Source of the DNA: a virus
Reading direction: 5' to 3' (one strand)
Virus record (IMG/VR): IMGVR_UViG_3300032294_002797
Coordinates: 1-64,000 of that record
Length of the DNA stretch: 64,000 nucleotides
Shown here: piece after piece, positions 41,551-53,900 of the stretch
How the letters are laid out: every line of letters begins with the position of its first letter
Numbering within the stretch: position 1 is the stretch's first letter
Translations under genes and position numbers: made by a program
The notes under the pieces: model-generated
Database searches by the model: none
The model's input: only the letters and a program-made list of their open reading frames with translations
Told to the model about the DNA's origin: nothing

Positions 41551-43737
41551 ATGGCCAATAAAAAGTATCCAAAAAGTTCAGCTATAGACGATCAATCTAT
41601 TATCGGCCAAGAAGCATATGTTACATGGGGAGATGATTTATCGTCAAAAAGAGAAGCTCTAAATAAATCTTCTGAATCTATGTCAGAATATACACTTATA
41701 GAGCATCAACATGCTAATGCTAATAGACGATATGGGTTAAATTATTCCAATCTAGATGGTAGCACCGGCGGCCGCCCAGGCTTAACCAGATCTGACTATG
41801 ATTTTTTTCGTCCAGACGAAGCAGTACCCAAACACATCAAAGGTATTATCAAAAGAGCAGAAGATATTTATCAGAGAGTAGGACTAGTTAAAAATGTCAT
41901 AGATCTTATGGGTGATTTTGGTTCTCAAGGAATTCGATTAGTACATAAAAACAAAAGAATAGAAAGATTCTATAGAAGTTGGTTTAAAAAAATAAAAGGA
42001 AAAGAACGTAGCGAAAGATTTCTTAATAATCTGTATAAAACAGGTAATATAGTAATTAATAGACAAACAGGTAAATTAAGCTTAAAAGTTTCTGATAATT
42101 TATATAGAGCAGTAGGCTCTCCTGATTTAACTGTAGACGACTTGGATTCTATTAAACTAGAAAAAAGAGAGATACCGTGGAAATATACTTTTATAGACCC
42201 ATTCTATGTTGATGTGTCTGCTGGTGCTCTAGCATCTTTTAGTTCGCTTAAAACTTATGAACTATCTTTGCCAGCTAATCTTAGAAGAACTATTAATAGT
42301 CCTAAAAGCACTCAAGAGCAAGAAATTGTAAATAATTTACCATCACAAATTCTGGAAGCAGCTAAAAGTAAAAAGCCGTTTCCTTTGTCCGCAGACAAAA
42401 CACTTGTTTTTCACTACAAAAAAGACGATTGGCAACCTTGGGCTTATCCCATGGTATACTCTATCATGGATGATATTACAGTTATCGAAAAATTAAAATT
42501 AGCTGATATGGCAGCGCTCGACGGAGCAATATCAAATATCCGTATTTTTAAATTAGGTAGTTTAGAGCATAAAATAGCTCCTACCAAAGCAGCAGCTGGT
42601 AAATTAGCTCAGATTCTAGGAAATAATGTTGGTGGAGGCACAATGGACTTAGTTTGGGGGCCTGATATAGAGTTGTTAGAATCCAATACTAATGTTCATC
42701 AATTTTTAGGCGAAGCTAAATATATACCACATCTTAATAGTGTCTATGCTGGTCTTGGCATTCCTCCCACCCTAACAGGTACTTTTGGGGCAGCAGGAAC
42801 AACCAATAATTTTATTAGTCTAAAGACACTAACTCAAAGATTACAGTATGGAAGAGATTTATTGACAGAATTTTGGGATAAAGAAATTGCATTAGTACAA
42901 AAGGCTATGGGTTTTAAATATCCTGCAAAGATAGAATTTGATAGAATGGATCTTAGTAACGAAGATTCTGAAAAAGCATTATTAATTCAATTGGCTGATC
43001 GTAATCTTATTAGTGACGAACTCTTACAAACTCGTTTTGGTTTTGATCCAGATATAGAAAAATCTCGTCTCAATAGAGAACATAGAGATCGAAAGGGTTC
43101 AAGAATGATAAATAAATCTGGTCCGTGGCATGATCCTCAGCCAGACAATAGTTTGAAAAAAATAGCTTTACAAACAGGTATAGTTACGCCGAGCCAGGTG
43201 GGTTTGCAACTCGATACTAAAAAAAATGGAGAGAAGAATTCTCTAGAACTCAGACAAGCTTTTAAACCAACCCAGTTGGTCAAAGATTCGCCAGAATCTT
43301 TGCCAGGCGAACCACAGCAAGGCCGACCCCCATCATCTAAAGATTCCAGTAAAAGATCTCCCAAAAAATTTGCCCCACAAACCGGAGCTAAATTAATCTT
43401 ATGGTGCGCCCAAGCTCAAGAACAAATCAATAAAATTGTAAATCCTATCATGCTAGAGTTTTTCAACAAAAAAAATCTACGTAGTTTATCCAATCAAGAG
43501 ATCGAAGAACTAGAAAAGCTTAAAAGCTCCATATTCTTTAACTTGGATCCTTTCTGCACCATATCCCAAGAAAAAATCTTAAATACTATTAATTCTCCGT
43601 TAAATAACACAATTATTAATGAATATAGTGTATGGTTAAAGCAGTTGTCTTTATCTATTGGTAAAGAAATTAGTACTGATGAAATTAAACACGCTAAAAC
43701 CTCATTTTATCATTTTTTATACAGTGATAAGGTTTAA
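41551..43737 (+). CDS. Portal protein
   Basis: 728 aa. Starts after a 55-nt gap from TerL. Residues about 85-330 contain portal-type blocks (GLVKNVIDLMGDFGSQG, TGNIVINRQTGK and IPWKYTFIDPFYVDV), then YSIMDDITVIEKLKLADMAA and QRLQYGRDLLTEFWDKEI. Position between TerL and the protease/scaffold supports the assignment. The C-terminal 150 residues are Pro/Lys-rich with a helical end. Confidence 0.85.
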   Translation: MANKKYPKSSAIDDQSIIGQEAYVTWGDDLSSKREALNKSSESMSEYTLIEHQHANANRRYGLNYSNLDGSTGGRPGLTRSDYDFFRPDEAVPKHIKGIIKRAEDIYQRVGLVKNVIDLMGDFGSQGIRLVHKNKRIERFYRSWFKKIKGKERSERFLNNLYKTGNIVINRQTGKLSLKVSDNLYRAVGSPDLTVDDLDSIKLEKREIPWKYTFIDPFYVDVSAGALASFSSLKTYELSLPANLRRTINSPKSTQEQEIVNNLPSQILEAAKSKKPFPLSADKTLVFHYKKDDWQPWAYPMVYSIMDDITVIEKLKLADMAALDGAISNIRIFKLGSLEHKIAPTKAAAGKLAQILGNNVGGGTMDLVWGPDIELLESNTNVHQFLGEAKYIPHLNSVYAGLGIPPTLTGTFGAAGTTNNFISLKTLTQRLQYGRDLLTEFWDKEIALVQKAMGFKYPAKIEFDRMDLSNEDSEKALLIQLADRNLISDELLQTRFGFDPDIEKSRLNREHRDRKGSRMINKSGPWHDPQPDNSLKKIALQTGIVTPSQVGLQLDTKKNGEKNSLELRQAFKPTQLVKDSPESLPGEPQQGRPPSSKDSSKRSPKKFAPQTGAKLILWCAQAQEQINKIVNPIMLEFFNKKNLRSLSNQEIEELEKLKSSIFFNLDPFCTISQEKILNTINSPLNNTIINEYSVWLKQLSLSIGKEISTDEIKHAKTSFYHFLYSDKV

Positions 43738-43743
43738 TATTAT

Positions 43744-45294
43744 ATGATTATATATGACCAAGAAATTAATGATGGATTAAATAATCAAATTTTATCATCC
43801 TCTACTATAGCATATGCTTCCATAGCATGCCCTCTGATAAATAACGACCCGTCTACTCGTATTAAAGATCAATTTATTAGTTTAGCTTCTTTAGATGATG
43901 CAGACTTGTATTATGTACAATCTATATTAGTTAGTTCATCATGGAATAAAAATGATGATATTTTTGATAAACTTGAAGTATGGAAAGCTAGGCACACACC
44001 AGAAGATAAGCCGACAAATCTTGAACACGATGAAAATCTTATTATAGGTCACATTACAGCTAATTGGCCGATTGATGAGAATGGTAGTCGTATAGATGAA
44101 AACATAGATATTAATAGTATTCCAGATAAATTTCATATTCTAACCGGCTCTGTAATATATCGAGCTTTTACAGATCCTACTCTCAAAGAACGTGCTGAAA
44201 ACCTCATCACAGAGATAGAAAATGGTACCAAATATGTTAGCATGGAATGTTATTTTGATGGATTCGATTACGGCTTAATTCATAAGAACACTGGAGAATA
44301 TAAAATATTGCAGCGAAATAATAGTACTGCATATTTAACTAAATATTTAAGATCATATGGCGGAGCCGGTGAGCATGAGATCTATAAGATTGGTCGTGTA
44401 CTTAGAAATATTACTTTTAGTGGTAAGGGATTTGTGGACAAACCCGCTAATCCAGATAGTATAATTTTTACAAAAGAAAATATTTCTAGTTTATTCGATA
44501 AAAAAAATGATGATTTATCAAAATCAGGTGTAATATTAAATCAGTCTACTTCAACCGTGGAGAATATAATTATGAGCGAAATTTTAGAAAAGCAAGTCGC
44601 AGAACTAGGCGCTAAAATCGATACAGTATCATCTGCTTGCGCCGAAACTGTTAAAGAAGCATACAGTATTGCTTCGGAACTTAAGGATTCTAATCAGAAT
44701 CTTTCTAGTACACTTCAGGCCAAAGAAGAAGAACTTGCTTCACTTCAAGCCGCCAAGAAACTACAAGAAGAAGAAACAGAAAAAATGAAAGCATCTTTTG
44801 ACGAACAGCTCGAAGCAGCTATGAAAAAATGGCAAGCAGAAAAAGATTCTATGGAAGAAGAATCCAAGAAAACCAAGGCAGAATTAGAAGCCTTAGTCGA
44901 AACTTTAGCGGGCTATAAGTCTAAAGAAGAAGAAATGCTCAAGAAAGAAAAGAAAATGAAAAGAATGGCAGCATTACTTTCTGCTGGTTTAGACAATGAT
45001 ACCGCAACTTCCACCGTCGATAAATTTGATAGTATTGACGATGAGTCGTTCGAAGCTATGACTACAATTCTGGCCGCTGTTAAGCCTTCAATGAAAAAAG
45101 AAGAAGAGGCCATGATGATGAAACCTTCTAAGAAAATGGCTGCAGAAGAAGCTGTTGCTGCTCTTGAAACAGTAGAAACAGAAGAAGCTATTGAACTTAG
45201 TGTTGGTAGTGATTCCACAGAATCACCAGTAGAAGCTATTCGTTCTGAACTTGTAGAATTTGTTAGTGCTAGATTAAGTAAAAACTCAAAATAA
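43744..45294 (+). CDS. Prohead protease-scaffold fusion (candidate)
   Basis: 516 aa. The N-terminal half (IIGHITANWPIDENGSRID, HILTGSVIYRAF, VSMECYFDGFDYGL, VLRNITFSGKGFVDKPANPD) resembles phage prohead-core/protease domains that end in a GxGxVDxPAN-type strand. The C-terminal half (about 276-516) is Glu/Lys/Ala-rich coiled coil like scaffold proteins. An internal ATG with a ribosome-binding site could make the scaffold part alone. Catalytic residues are not certain. Confidence 0.7.
   Translation: MIIYDQEINDGLNNQILSSSTIAYASIACPLINNDPSTRIKDQFISLASLDDADLYYVQSILVSSSWNKNDDIFDKLEVWKARHTPEDKPTNLEHDENLIIGHITANWPIDENGSRIDENIDINSIPDKFHILTGSVIYRAFTDPTLKERAENLITEIENGTKYVSMECYFDGFDYGLIHKNTGEYKILQRNNSTAYLTKYLRSYGGAGEHEIYKIGRVLRNITFSGKGFVDKPANPDSIIFTKENISSLFDKKNDDLSKSGVILNQSTSTVENIIMSEILEKQVAELGAKIDTVSSACAETVKEAYSIASELKDSNQNLSSTLQAKEEELASLQAAKKLQEEETEKMKASFDEQLEAAMKKWQAEKDSMEEESKKTKAELEALVETLAGYKSKEEEMLKKEKKMKRMAALLSAGLDNDTATSTVDKFDSIDDESFEAMTTILAAVKPSMKKEEEAMMMKPSKKMAAEEAVAALETVETEEAIELSVGSDSTESPVEAIRSELVEFVSARLSKNSK
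44572..45294 (+). CDS. Probable nested scaffold protein (in-frame internal start)
   Basis: GTGGAG lies 9 nt before the in-frame ATG at 44572 (MSEILEKQVAELGAK), exactly where the protease-like domain ends and the coiled coil begins. This would yield a 240-aa scaffold, as with lambda C/Nu3. Supported by position and sequence only. Confidence 0.5.
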   Translation: MSEILEKQVAELGAKIDTVSSACAETVKEAYSIASELKDSNQNLSSTLQAKEEELASLQAAKKLQEEETEKMKASFDEQLEAAMKKWQAEKDSMEEESKKTKAELEALVETLAGYKSKEEEMLKKEKKMKRMAALLSAGLDNDTATSTVDKFDSIDDESFEAMTTILAAVKPSMKKEEEAMMMKPSKKMAAEEAVAALETVETEEAIELSVGSDSTESPVEAIRSELVEFVSARLSKNSK

Positions 45295-45307
45295 GGGAGA
45301 ATAAAAC

Positions 45308-45790
45308 ATGGCTCTTAAACCAGATCGTATTGAACTTCAAACAGATATCTCTTACTTCATGAACAATTCTACTACTTCTACTATAGAACGTGGTGGTGTT
45401 GCTTCTATCAGCACCGGTGGTTCGGGAGTAGCTATGGATGATAGCTCGGCTGTAGTAGCATATGCTACCACTGCTAGTGGCTGCAAACCAGTAGGTGTAC
45501 TCTTAAATGACGTAGTGAATATTGATTTGACTAGACAACACATCAATTGGCACAAAGATGAAGTGCAAGGTGGTGGCAAAGTTACTTTGCTACAAGTTGG
45601 TCAAATTACTACAAATAGAGTAGTAGGCTCTCCAACTGCTGGCGCTACCGCTTATGTTGGTGCCAGCGGAAACTTCTCTGCCACACCACCCAGTGATGCT
45701 GGCACAGAAGATGAAGCTTATCGCGTTGGTCGTTTCTTGAGTGCAAAAGATGCAGATGGTTACGCAAAAGTAGCAGTCAACATTGCCTAA
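45308..45790 (+). CDS. Head decoration-like protein
   Basis: 160 aa, Gly/Thr/Val-rich, beta-rich (GGVASISTGGSGVAMDD, CKPVGVLLNDVVNIDLT, GRFLSAKDADGYAKVAV). Gene order scaffold-decoration-capsid and the G-V-L-x-x-D-V motif fit phage DUF2190-type or capsid-stabilising proteins. AGGGAGAAT precedes the ATG. Confidence 0.7.
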   Translation: MALKPDRIELQTDISYFMNNSTTSTIERGGVASISTGGSGVAMDDSSAVVAYATTASGCKPVGVLLNDVVNIDLTRQHINWHKDEVQGGGKVTLLQVGQITTNRVVGSPTAGATAYVGASGNFSATPPSDAGTEDEAYRVGRFLSAKDADGYAKVAVNIA

Positions 45791-45811
45791 TAACAAACGG
45801 AGAAAATAAAC

Positions 45812-46825
45812 ATGTCAGCAGTAAATAGTAAACCTTTTCAAGCAACACCAGAACTTACAGATCTTTTGATCAAGTCTGGTTCACAACACAGAGAAACTTC
45901 TTTAGCTGCCAACGCAGAATTTGCCAAAGCTCTAGAGCAGCCTCTTCGTCAGGCCGTACTTAGCGGCAATATTCTAGACGGTATCTTTGAACCTATTCGT
46001 TTAGCTCAAAGCGCTACTCCAGAATTTCCATTAGATTTCTTGGCTCCTGGTACAGAAAAGGACTTTGTCGCCTATACTGTACCCAACCACGGTTATATCC
46101 CAGAGCGACATGTAGAAGGCGATTACGTTATGGTACCAACATTTGATATTGGTGCTAGTATCGACTATCTCCTAAAATACGCTAGAGACGCCCGTTGGGA
46201 CGTTGTTGGTCGCGCAATGGAAGTTCTAGAAGCTTCATTTGTTAAAAAGATGAACGATGATGGCTGGCATACTCTTCTAGCCGCTGGCGTTGATCGTAAT
46301 ATCGTTGTTTATGATAGCGATGCCGCTAGTGGTCAGTTTACAAAGAGATTGGTTTCTCTTATGAAAACAGTTATGCGTCGTAACGGAGGCGGTAACTCAG
46401 CTAGTAACAATAGAGGTCTATTAACAGATCTTTATATTTCTCCCGAGGCAATGGAAGATATCCGTAATTGGGGTCTCGATCAGGTTGATGAAGTAACACG
46501 CAGAGAGATTTACACAGCTGCCGATGGCACAGTAAATCGCGTTTTCGGCGTTAATCTTCATGATCTAGATGAACTTGGCGAAGGTCAAGAATACCAGTTA
46601 TTCTTCAATAACACACTCTCAGCTACTTTACCGGGTGGCGACAATGAGCTTGTTGTTGGTCTTGATCTACGCAAGAGAGATAGTTTCATTATGCCAATCC
46701 GTGAAGAAGTTCAGATTTTTGAAGATGATACTCTTCATCGTCAAAAGAGAGCTGGTTTTTACGGCTGGGCAGAACAGGGCTTTGCTGTTCTAGACAACCG
46801 CAGAGTGATTTTAGGCTCTCTATAA
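45812..46825 (+). CDS. Major capsid protein
   Basis: 337 aa. Position, higher codon bias than the fibre genes, strong ribosome-binding site (ACGGAGAA) and HK97-like features: N-terminal helix, EFPLDFLAPGTEKDF, EGDYVMVPTFDIGASIDYLL (P-domain/E-loop region), long spine-like helix (WDVVGRAMEVLEASFVKKM) and C-terminal DNRRVILGSL. A terminator follows. Likely the most expressed structural gene. Confidence 0.85.
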   Translation: MSAVNSKPFQATPELTDLLIKSGSQHRETSLAANAEFAKALEQPLRQAVLSGNILDGIFEPIRLAQSATPEFPLDFLAPGTEKDFVAYTVPNHGYIPERHVEGDYVMVPTFDIGASIDYLLKYARDARWDVVGRAMEVLEASFVKKMNDDGWHTLLAAGVDRNIVVYDSDAASGQFTKRLVSLMKTVMRRNGGGNSASNNRGLLTDLYISPEAMEDIRNWGLDQVDEVTRREIYTAADGTVNRVFGVNLHDLDELGEGQEYQLFFNNTLSATLPGGDNELVVGLDLRKRDSFIMPIREEVQIFEDDTLHRQKRAGFYGWAEQGFAVLDNRRVILGSL

Positions 46826-46856
46826 TAGTTCTTGACTTTGATATAGCTAAAATAAA

Positions 46857-46891
46857 AGAGGGACCAGTTTATCTGGTCCTTCTTTTTTTAT
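46857..46891 (+). terminator. Strong terminator after the capsid gene
   Basis: GGACCAG/CTGGTCC stem, 5-nt loop TTTAT, then TTCTTTTTTTAT. Confidence 0.9.
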
Positions 46892-46954
46892 ATACCTAGC
46901 AAAAGGTGTATATCTTCTATATAAGCAGCATTTTTTCTTATAGGAATTATTATT

Positions 46955-47470
46955 ATGTCTTGGCAAACAGAAATACCTATTATTGTGCGCACGCTAATCA
47001 ACGATTTAAGTGATCAACCTACTTATAGCGACGAAAGGATACTGCAAGTTATAACAGTAGCAGCAAAATATGTTCAATTTGACGTGGTTCTTGAACATCA
47101 ATATCTGGTCGATGTTACCAATCCAAACATTAGTCCAGATCCTACTTCTGATAGAGATGAAATTTTTATTAGTTTAGTCAGCTTGAAAGCTGCTTGTATT
47201 GTTGATCAAAGTACTTTTAGAACCAAAGCTGCCAATGAGGGTATAAGAGCAGCACTCGGTCCAGCTCAATTATCTATAGCGGGCAGTTTAGCGGGATGGA
47301 AAACTATACTAGAACAAGGTCCTTGTGCAGCATACGATGAACTAGTTTCTCATTGGGATGTTGGGCAAGCTACCACTGCTAAGGCTATTCTCAGTCCATT
47401 CGTTGGAAATAATTTTGATCCCAGATATTTACAAACCTATACTGATAGATCACGATATTTCTATTCTTGA
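46955..47470 (+). CDS. Head-tail connector-like protein
   Basis: 171 aa, helical with polar loops (IIVRTLINDLSDQPTYSDER, LQVITVAAKYVQFDVV). Such a short-helix protein after the capsid, starting with WQTEIP and a DxxxxPTYSDE loop, resembles phage head-completion/adaptor proteins. Assignment is positional. Confidence 0.6.
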   Translation: MSWQTEIPIIVRTLINDLSDQPTYSDERILQVITVAAKYVQFDVVLEHQYLVDVTNPNISPDPTSDRDEIFISLVSLKAACIVDQSTFRTKAANEGIRAALGPAQLSIAGSLAGWKTILEQGPCAAYDELVSHWDVGQATTAKAILSPFVGNNFDPRYLQTYTDRSRYFYS

Positions 47471-47485
47471 TCATAGGAGACAACC

Positions 47486-47938
47486 ATGGCAGCTGCTGAA
47501 TACAGTTTTACAATGGAAAAAGGAACAGCTTTTGTTATTGCTTTTGAATATAAGAACGATAATAATACTGCTATTAATTTGACAAATTGGTGTGCAAGAC
47601 TCAGATGGATAGAAGATCAACCAGAAAATCCCATTATACGTACTTTTGTGACAGATACACGAAATAGTCAATATGAGTTTTATATAGATCCATTATTAGG
47701 TAAACTAATTTTAAGAATACCAGCTAGTCAAACAGCTCAATATACCTTCGGTGGTGCAAGATATGATCTAGAATTACAAGAGCCGAACGATTTATATTCT
47801 GGTGGAGGGAAAAAAGTATTTAGAATTTTACAAGGCTCTATTGGATTGATATCAAGAAATGTTCCTGGTACTGAAGCATTTCAGTGTGATATTAATACGC
47901 AAGATGATTGTGGACAATGTTCGTCATTAGGCAATTAA
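47486..47938 (+). CDS. Virion protein, 150 aa (baseplate/neck-like)
   Basis: Beta-rich: YSFTMEKGTAFVIAFEYKND, INLTNWCARLRW, LILRIPASQTAQYTFG, ARYDLELQEPND. This pattern (strand, D-x-T-x-W ... I-x-x-xA-S-x-T ... Y-D-L-x-L) is a small immunoglobulin-like phage virion protein frequent near tail-fibre genes. Function unproven. Confidence 0.6.
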   Translation: MAAAEYSFTMEKGTAFVIAFEYKNDNNTAINLTNWCARLRWIEDQPENPIIRTFVTDTRNSQYEFYIDPLLGKLILRIPASQTAQYTFGGARYDLELQEPNDLYSGGGKKVFRILQGSIGLISRNVPGTEAFQCDINTQDDCGQCSSLGN

Positions 47939-47945
47939 TAATCAA

Positions 47946-50900
47946 ATGAGTATAGTATCCGTTCAAGAGCAATTTCAACCATCTAGATATCTTGTAATAT
48001 CTAATTTATCTAATTCACAAGAGATATCTACAACCAGAGTTCTAGTATCTGATTTAAGAACTAATACTATTAATTTGGTCACCATAGAAAAAGGTCCAGT
48101 CGGCGATACTGGACCACAAGGACCTAAAGGAGAACCCGGTAAAGATGGTTTAATTTTTAATGTATTGCCAATTACTAGTGGAGGTACCAATAATACTAAT
48201 TTTGATACCAATTATTTGATCTCATATGATGGAAATAAACTTGTTAGCTCTCCGTATACCGTTAATGATATAGTTAATCTGAGTAATGCTACTAATAATA
48301 GTATAACTGGTATAATAGCCGGTTCTGGAATACAACGCACAATCGGTCCCAATAATACTTCTATTTTAGATGTAAAAATCGGAGATGGTCTAAGAATTTC
48401 CAACTCTACTATTGTAGTAGATGATAGTGTCGTTAGAGCTACTGGCGTTAATATAAATCAATTGATCGGCACGCTCCCAATTTCTAAGGGAGGCACAAGT
48501 AATTCTTCGTATTCTGTTAATAGATTAATTTATTACAATGGTTCTAGTTTTAGTTCTTTTCCTTTGAATACTGGAAATATTGTAGTTAGCGGATCCACTA
48601 TAAATATTGTAGCTGGTTCTGGTCTTATTGGCGGAGGACTGACCACAGTACCAAACGGCACGGTGGTTTTGGAAATTGGTCCTTCTTCAGATATTTTAGT
48701 TGAAGAAAATTCTATATCTTTAACTCCTGTAGGATCTCCAGGAACATATACCAAAATTACGACAGATGATAAAGGAAGAGTCATATCTGGATCATCATTA
48801 ACTATTCAAGATATTATTGCATTGTTGGGATATACTCCTTGGCATGCCGGTAACGACGGAGAATCATCCGGACTGGATGCTGATTTATTAGATGGGAGGC
48901 ATGGATCTTTTTATCAAAATGCTAACAATTTATCTGGCACATTAAATTTAGATAGACTGCCCAATTTACACAGTCAATCCCAAGTAGGAACCAAATTTGT
49001 TATCAATACCAAAGGCCTGATAGAAGATGTATATCTCGCTGATTCTCAAGATATTATTTCTTCTCTTGGCTATAGGCCGCTAAATGCTGAATCAGATGAC
49101 ACAAAATTAGGATCATTAAATATTATTGGTAATTTAATTACTAGTGCTGGAGATGTTAGCCTATATGACAATCTTCCTCTGTTAGGTACAAACAGACCTA
49201 ATATATTACCCTCCGAGCCAAGAGGATTTACTTTTAATTATGGTGGATCTTTTACTAATAAAACAGGTATCTTAGCATATTATCCTACAGATAATCAACT
49301 TAGATTGATTACTAATATTTTTGGATCGGGTTCTAGTATAGATGCTAATGATATAAATCAGGACGATATTAATGGAGGAGATGCTCAATCTATTTATATA
49401 ATAGAGAATCTACAGGGAGATACTAGTACAGTTTTATTTAGAGAAATTGCAGATCAACTATATATTAGTACAAATACATCTCAAACTATATATGGCTTTA
49501 AAAGATTCTTAGCAGACTTAGAGGTTGCATCACAATTACGTATACTGGGAGACAATGCTACTCCTACTAGACCTCCGTTGTCTGTTGGTAATAATAATTT
49601 ATTAGTAACTAATTTAAATGCGGACTTATTAGATAATGCGCACGGATCATTTTATCGTAATGCAGCAAATATCACTGGGTCTTTTAGTTATAATAATGTT
49701 ACCTTTGATCACATTCAGGGCGAAAATAATTTTATACCTAAGTTTACAGATCCCAGAGAACCTTCTCGTCAAATCACAGCATCTAATATTTTACAAAGAT
49801 CTAATGGCGACATAGAAATTAGTAATGAAAGGAATCTGATTGTTGGACTAGATGATAATGTTACTGATAGTGCTTCTATTAATACGCTCACTGTTGGAGA
49901 AAACAATTTCACCAGTTCTGAAAATAGCATATCAATAGGTCAACATAATATATTAGCCGGCTTTAATTCTGCTACTATCGGCAGTCGCAATATGGCAAGT
50001 GGCGATAATTCTATTGCTACTAATTTAGGTTCTACTACCAGAAGTGATCAGTCAGTAGCTATGGGTTCTTATGGCATAACAGAGGTGCCTAACCAGTTTG
50101 CTTTTGGAGCTTTTAGAACAGTGGGTTCTGGTAATCAAATTTTGGAACACGGACAGTATTCAACTGTTGCAGCTTATTTAAGGGGCACAGAGACGGATGG
50201 TAATTGGCGCTCTATGACACCTATTATTAATTTACCTAAAGATAAAACTATAGCATTCAATATAGAACTATTAATTAATAAAGGTCTAAGTAGCGGTGTT
50301 GGACATTTTCTTTTTGAAAGTGGTATTATTAATAATGCAACCTATCGTAATCCTTTAAATATTACAGAAATACTAAATAGTACAACTGTTCCCAATAGCG
50401 GAACTAAAATACAAGTATTTAATAACTCTCAACTACGTAGACATTATCATTTTTGGAACTATACAAATCCAGTAAGACCAGAATCGCCAACCCGAGTCGG
50501 ACAATATATAAATTGTCTGGATGCTCCTAATAGAGAACTTGATATATCTATTCGACATTTACCTACTTATCATATGTATACTCCAACACAGGTACATATA
50601 AGTGGCATATTCGAAAAAACTTTTGATGGTAATCTCATTCTAGATGTATCTAAACCTAGATATAGCGGTATTTTTACCCAGTCGTTTACAAGTCCTCATA
50701 TCTCCATATACAGTAAAAATCATGGCGTGGTACAAGACTCAGAAGTAGATATAGAATTTGTAAGCAGCTCTAAATATTTTTTACCCAAAAAGAGATATAA
50801 AGCTCTGCTAAGTGGTCAAGACTCCTTTTTTGTATCATCACCAGAATGGAGAGGAGTCAAACAAACACTAAATAACGAAACTAAAATTTATATTCAAAAT

Positions 50901-53900
50901 ACTAGTGAATATAATAAATTATTTGCATTTGATTTTATTGCTTCTATTAGTAATAATATCATTACTTTACCCATCGGTACGGTAAATAATGCCGGCTATA
51001 GAATAGATCAAATTGCTAAAAATAATATGAATATTAAGCTTGTACAACCTTATTCTAATATAGCCTATAATCGAATTATACAATCTATTAGTGGCAATAA
51101 ATTATTTATTAACTATCCATTATACTCAGATAGTCCTAATCCACAACAATTTACTGGAGATATTCGTGTTATTCTAGATAATTACTCTTTTTTTGTATAT
51201 AAAGAATGCGATAGTCTTTATATTAATTCTGAGTTTCAAAATATCAAAGATGCAAAAGCCACAAATACTGCGCAGTTTTTCCCTGATGCGAGATTTTCAT
51301 TTGTAAATGACGGCGGATCAGGCACGGTGATCAATCCCCAAGATGCTCTTTTATACAGCAATCAAAATAATTCTATAGAGATAGCTGTTGATGATATTGA
51401 TCAAAATGGAATATTTGATTTAGATGATGTAACAAATGTGGCCACAAACAATAATCCTTTTATATTTTCTATATCTATACCATACAACATTACTAATATT
51501 TCAGATGGCTCCGTTGTTTCTGTAAGACCCGTTTTTAATAATAATACAGGAACATTAAATTTATATCATAGAAATACATATAATTGTAGTTATAGCTCTA
51601 CATACTCTGATCTCAATAAACATAGTGGCTGTTATATTAGATGGAAAGATGATAGTAATTATCACAGAATATCTATTTTTGATTCTGGAAATAAACCTGT
51701 CAATTTTATATCCAATCCTCCGTCATTTGAGTTATCTAACGGATATTTATCTGATAATAATAAATTTTTTAATATTCAACAAAGTGGTAATAGATATTAT
51801 TTATATACTAATACATCTTTTGATTATGAAACTAATAATATAATTCCCATTAGAGTTAAAGCATCATCACACAAAGATAATATTGCTCCTAATTTTGAAA
51901 AAATTCTTTATATCTATATACAGAATCAACAAGAAAATCCTTTAGTAGCTAAACCTATTGGTAATTTTAATATTTATGCTAATGATATTTTTGAATATAA
52001 TGTTCCTAGTGATACTTTTTCTGATTCAGATCATGGAGAACTAAAATATTCCGCAGAGATAAAAGGTGGACACTCCTTACCAAGATGGTTAGTATTTAAT
52101 AGCCAAACTATTAGTTTTAGCGGAACGCCGGATATATGCGATATAGGAGCTTATTCTATAGATTTAATAGCTACAGACGAAGATGGCTTGAGTATTACAG
52201 ATAATTTTATTATCGAGGTTGCCGATAATCCTGTATCAACCATGGAAGTCTTCGCTTATGACGTGAGCAATATTCTAAGAACAGAAAATATTTATCTTAC
52301 ACAAAATCATTTGGAGGAAAACGCACCTCCGGCTACACTTGTTGGAGAATTGCGTCATATCGGAGGATATAATCCATACATAACATTTTTGACTGCAGAA
52401 AATAATTTTTCCGGCATCTTGAATAAAAATAGCGATATCGTCACAAAATGTAAGCCCATTTTACAACATTATATCCCAGCATCTATATCAGGATCTCCAG
52501 AGTTTCTATCTATTTATTCTGATGTATCTCTTAAAGACAATCTTAACAATACTTTGGGATCTGGATATAAAGTAAAAAATGTATATAAGCCAACTATTTT
52601 TAGCGGAACACCTATTAATAATGGCAAAATTATTTTTGATAATACTAATTTTGATTATTCTGTATCTACATTATTTACAAATCAGTTATTACCCATGAGG
52701 AATGTTAATCCGTCTTTTGGTTCTAGGATGAGAATCGGCTCATTTAATGATTATAGCGCCACGTTGACGAATGGATTATTACAAGAAAAAAGAGGTTCAG
52801 ATATAGAGCTTATTTTGACCGAGAATAATGAAGTTATAAATCATAATATGAATGAACTTTTAATTTCTTATTATATTGAGGAAGAAGACCGATTTAATGA
52901 TATATGTTCAGAGAATGAAGTAGATAAATTAATATATACTAACTATCATGAATATAAAAATATTTCATGGTCCACCAAAAATATGTACTCTTGGTTATTC
53001 ACAGAGTCTGAAGATTCTAATTTGGTGCCAGAAAATAATGTTCTCCAGAACCTACAAAGCGAAAATATATCTAACCTAGAGAGTATTTCGTATCCACCCA
53101 CTTATACAAATATAGAATTATTAACAGAAAATTACGAGAATATAAATGATGAAGCTTATTTTTCATTAACGGATAATATTGTAGATTATGTGTGGTACTC
53201 TGATGATCCTATAAAAATTTATCGACAATTTCATAACAATATTGATAGATCTTTTATAGACAATAAGAGTCCTAATTATCCGCTAAATCCATTACAACAA
53301 TTATATTACAGTAATGATACTATAGGATTATTACAGTCAAATATAGATTATACTAGAGATAACAATCAATTAAATTATGCTCATGACTACTGGTATTTTG
53401 ATAAAGAACTTAATAATGCTGTCTTATATGTCGATAAATTAGGTTCTGATGATAATGCTCATTTTATTACAGAGCAACGCATTTATGCTGGAGCCTACAT
53501 TGATAGCGCCCCATATGAGTATGGTTTATTAATCACAGAGGATGGCCATGGAATTATTTCTAATACAAAAACTCATCATGGATCAAGAATAGAGTTATCT
53601 GATAGATATGAAATTTTGGAATCAATTAATATATTTAATGATAATGGCAAAATTTTTCTCGATTCTTCTATTGACTCTCTTCTTTGTGAAAATAACGATC
53701 TTGTAGTACACGACTATGCCATTAGCGCTAAGAGTGGTACGGCGTACATCCTATTTCCTGGTAAAAATAATCAGATTAAAATTAATTATCCTAATAGAGC
53801 ATCATTATCTGCTAATAGAATAGGTCATGGTCAACAGGGATATTATGAAGATCAACTGTCTCTATTACCCACAAGTCTAAAATTTACTGAACCAAACTTT

